Shown here piece after piece: positions 61,792-64,000 of a DNA stretch of 64,000 bases; within the stretch, counting starts at the first letter, position 1, and each line of letters begins with the position of its first letter. Under the pieces are notes generated by a model. The model had not been told where the DNA came from. It did not search any database and saw nothing but the letters and a program-made list of their open reading frames with translations. The position numbers were made by a program, and so were the translations under genes. This DNA comes from Acetobacterium bakii (GTDB taxonomy: Bacteria; Bacillota; Clostridia; Eubacteriales; Eubacteriaceae): contig NZ_LGYO01000008.1 in the NCBI RefSeq assembly GCF_001263355.1, positions 212,987 through 276,986 of the forward strand. Reading direction: 5' to 3'.

Positions 61792-63822
61792 GTGTTAAAT
61801 GAAGTGATAGGAAATATAGATCCAGATAGTATTGAATCAATTAAAAATTTATTGCCAACGGCAGTGAAAATTGGTTCCCAAATTGGAAAAAACCTTGAAC
61901 CAAATATAAAAAATATTATTAAAGATAAGAAAGAAAAAGATGAAACTCTAAATTCAATTATTATGTATTTTGAAAAAAGCTATGAAGCAAATTCGTATAT
62001 GAATACAATTGTTTTCAAGGGCACCCCCAAATTTTTAAAAGAATTATATGTACCGTTGACAATTATTAAAACGGATGATCATAAAAAAAATTTCTATCTT
62101 GAAGAAAAATTTGATCTAGAACAAATTTTCAAAAATTTTCCAAAACTAATGATAGTTGATAAAGCGGGGATGGGAAAATCCACAATAGTTAAATTTTTGA
62201 TGTTAACAGCTTTAGAAAAAGGTGCGCCAATACCAATCTCGATTGAATTAAGGAAGTTGACGCAAGATATTGAGCTCTTAGATTTAATTACTTCAGAGAT
62301 TAATTTTTTTAATGGAAATGCCACAAAAGAACAAATAAAAAAGCTGGTTTTAGACGATCAGTTTTTAATTTTCTTGGACGGATATGATGAAATAAGAGAA
62401 AAAGGAAAAGTGAGGATTACGGAAATATTACAGAAATTTATAAAGCAAGTCCCTAACACATATTTTCTTTTAACTTCAAGAGATGAGAATGTATTAGATT
62501 CTTTTGAAGGCTTTTATAGATTTAATATAAAACCATTAAATCGTATAGAAGCTTTTTCTCTACTTAAAAGGTATGATAACAGCGGTGAACGATCAGAGAG
62601 ATTAATAAATAGAATTTCAAATGATGAGCGATTTGAAAGTTTGAAAGAGTTTTTATCTAATCCTCTAATGGTGTCACTTCTTTACAAAACATTTGAGTAT
62701 CGCGAAGAAATACCTTGCAAAAAAGTGGTTTTTTATGATACGGTTTTTGAAGCTCTTTTCAATGATCATGATCTTACAAAAGGCGGTGCATATATTCATG
62801 AAAAAAAATCTAATCTAGATATCTGTGATTTTAAAAAATTTGTGCGAGCATTAAGTTGGAGAACACTTTGCATGGGTGAATTCGAATTTACATATGATGA
62901 GTTATCTAATGTGATTGAAGTTGTAATTATGCAACCGCTATTCCATAATTTAAAGGCTACTGATTTAATTGAAGATTTGACCAAAAATGTGCCTATATTT
63001 CATAGAGAAGGAAGAATTTTTAAATGGGTTCATAAGTCATTCATGGAGTATTTTGCCGCTTCATACATATGCTATGATACAGATACAAAAAGTAAAATTG
63101 AAATTTTGAAAAAAATGACGTTTGACAATAATGCTATTAAAAAGTATGCAAATCTTTTGGATTTTTATATTGATTTAGATGTGGAAACATTTAGCAAACA
63201 TATAATAGTGCCATTTCTCAGCAAATTTTTAAATATATATGAAACCAAATATCTAGATCCTCGATTTAAGAAACTAGATGAAAATATGTTGAAGATTTTG
63301 AAAAGTCTTGAAAGTTTGGTTAGCGTAGATTTTCAACTGGAATATAGAAACAAAACTCAAACAGAATTTGATACAAGTGAATACTTTAAAGAAAAAAGGG
63401 AGAGAAAGAAATATAGCGATTCAAATTTTTCACACTACATGAGATTATTTGACAGAAAAACTATAGATGTTTTCATTTTGGAGACATTCAATGATGGGCT
63501 GTTATTAAAACTAATTAAAGATAAAAGTCTTGATATATATACTACTTACAAGCCTAAACAATTCACTTTTAGAGAATTGAGCGATAAAATGTTTTTTGAT
63601 TTTGAAAAAATTTTTGAAGTTAATGATGATATAACTAATGAAATATACCTCTACGGCGAAATTCCTCATGTTTTCGATTCGATATTCATGATAATTACAT
63701 TATTTGATAATTTCTTTGAAAAGTATTTTTTAGATTTTGACAAATGCAAAAAATTTATTGATGATCTCGAAGAAAAAGAAGAATCCGAAAAAGCAGGAAT
63801 AGCAGCTTTTTTAAACAATTAA
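61792..63822 (+). CDS. NACHT-family STAND NTPase, candidate anti-phage protein
   Basis: 676 residues from GTG 61,792, chosen because GTGAGGGG ends about 8 nt upstream and the upstream ATG falls in the promoter. Short N-terminal region (1-115), Walker A KAGMGKSTI at 124-132, Walker B FLIFLDGYDE at 191-200 with the extra acidic residue of NACHT proteins, sensor LLTSR at 226-230, winged-helix-like NPLMVSLLYKTFEYREEIP at 290-308, and HKSFMEYFAASYI at 414-426. The C-terminal 250 residues match nothing I recognise and may be the sensor. No nuclease or TIR effector is evident. Bacterial NACHT proteins defend against phage; that role here is inference. Confidence 0.85.
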   Translation: MLNEVIGNIDPDSIESIKNLLPTAVKIGSQIGKNLEPNIKNIIKDKKEKDETLNSIIMYFEKSYEANSYMNTIVFKGTPKFLKELYVPLTIIKTDDHKKNFYLEEKFDLEQIFKNFPKLMIVDKAGMGKSTIVKFLMLTALEKGAPIPISIELRKLTQDIELLDLITSEINFFNGNATKEQIKKLVLDDQFLIFLDGYDEIREKGKVRITEILQKFIKQVPNTYFLLTSRDENVLDSFEGFYRFNIKPLNRIEAFSLLKRYDNSGERSERLINRISNDERFESLKEFLSNPLMVSLLYKTFEYREEIPCKKVVFYDTVFEALFNDHDLTKGGAYIHEKKSNLDICDFKKFVRALSWRTLCMGEFEFTYDELSNVIEVVIMQPLFHNLKATDLIEDLTKNVPIFHREGRIFKWVHKSFMEYFAASYICYDTDTKSKIEILKKMTFDNNAIKKYANLLDFYIDLDVETFSKHIIVPFLSKFLNIYETKYLDPRFKKLDENMLKILKSLESLVSVDFQLEYRNKTQTEFDTSEYFKEKRERKKYSDSNFSHYMRLFDRKTIDVFILETFNDGLLLKLIKDKSLDIYTTYKPKQFTFRELSDKMFFDFEKIFEVNDDITNEIYLYGEIPHVFDSIFMIITLFDNFFEKYFLDFDKCKKFIDDLEEKEESEKAGIAAFLNN

Positions 63823-63826
63823 TCAT

Positions 63827-63852
63827 AAAAGACACCTGGAGGTGTCTTTTTT
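63827..63852 (+). terminator. Terminator of the NACHT gene
   Basis: AAAAGACACC-TGGA-GGTGTCTTTTTT; A- and T-runs on both sides. Confidence 0.88.
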
Positions 63853-63890
63853 AATACCACGAAACGAAACGACAAATGAGGTGAGGTGAA

Positions 63891-64000
63891 TTGAGTGAAG
63901 ACTTAAGAGATAAGGCATTTAAAGATTATAATAACGGGATGAAGTATAAGGATATTGCTGAAAAATACGATGTCAGTTTTGTTGATTGTCAAGTAAAATT
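63891..64000 (+). CDS. Phage terminase small subunit, 5' part
   Basis: TTG 63,891 follows GAGGTGAGGTG. The visible 36 codons read LSEDLRDKAFKDYNNGMKYK then DIAEKYDVSF, the N-terminal helix-turn-helix of TerS that recognises the packaging site. Runs off the right edge. Marks the start of the phage packaging/head module. Confidence 0.75.
   Translation, partial: MSEDLRDKAFKDYNNGMKYKDIAEKYDVSFVDCQVK

Overview
The window looks like chromosome of an anaerobic, acetogenic Firmicute, most plausibly Acetobacterium or a close relative. This is inferred from gene content: corrinoid-dependent MttB-type methyltransferases with a BCCT carrier, a sensory [FeFe] hydrogenase, tungstate uptake next to molybdopterin genes, citramalate-type isoleucine synthesis, many AGGAGG ribosome binding sites and frequent TTG/GTG starts. 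No 16S or other species marker is present.

Layout. 1-5,230: the 5' part of coaBC, a divergent pantothenate-type ECF S-component, a secreted 5'-nucleotidase, tadA and a DUF362 ferredoxin-like protein. 5,400-16,720: a branched-chain amino acid block with a T-box leader, then ilvC, leuA, cimA, leuC, leuD, leuB, ilvD and ilvB. Together these make valine and leucine precursors and feed isoleucine through the pyruvate/citramalate route; no ilvN is present. 16,870-27,300: a ClC-type channel, an MFS exporter, a minus-strand potABCD operon led by a core-deleted pabB-like gene, and tungstate tupABC behind a structured leader. 27,500-30,670: a three-gene sensory hydrogenase/phosphatase operon. 30,750-33,435: an amino acid permease, upp, a glutaredoxin and a PC4-like protein. 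33,430-40,350: molybdopterin genes (mogA, moeB-like, moeA, a moeA-PBP fusion, moaA, moaC, MOSC), which fit the tungstate transporter. 40,360-43,370: a lipoprotein hydrolase, a small membrane protein and glyA.

43,500-56,780 is a quaternary-amine demethylation island. It holds a divergent MFS carrier, two MttB-family methyltransferases each with its own corrinoid protein, one MtrH-type methyl-THF transferase, a BCCT transporter, a large chemoreceptor and two GntR/HutC regulators. Methyl groups would pass from the amine to the corrinoid protein, then to tetrahydrofolate and the Wood-Ljungdahl pathway. The divergent MFS and first mttB promoters carry the same 15-nt candidate operator.

56,860-64,000 is a decayed prophage beside tRNA-Leu(CAG). 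It contains two broken integrases, an IS3 transposase remnant, a frameshifted rusA, small phage genes, a late-regulator gene with an in-frame stop and the start of terS. Between the regulator and terS sit two AT-rich cargo genes, each with its own promoter and terminator. One is a four-helix membrane protein of unknown function. The other is a NACHT-family STAND NTPase, a candidate anti-phage protein. Each follows a copy of the same regulator 3' end plus promoter, so the site appears to have taken cargo twice.

Other oddities are two genes whose only sensible start codon is ATT (tadA and a gntR), a nested palindromic intergenic repeat family, and a perfect 41-nt palindrome inside the methyltransferase operon.
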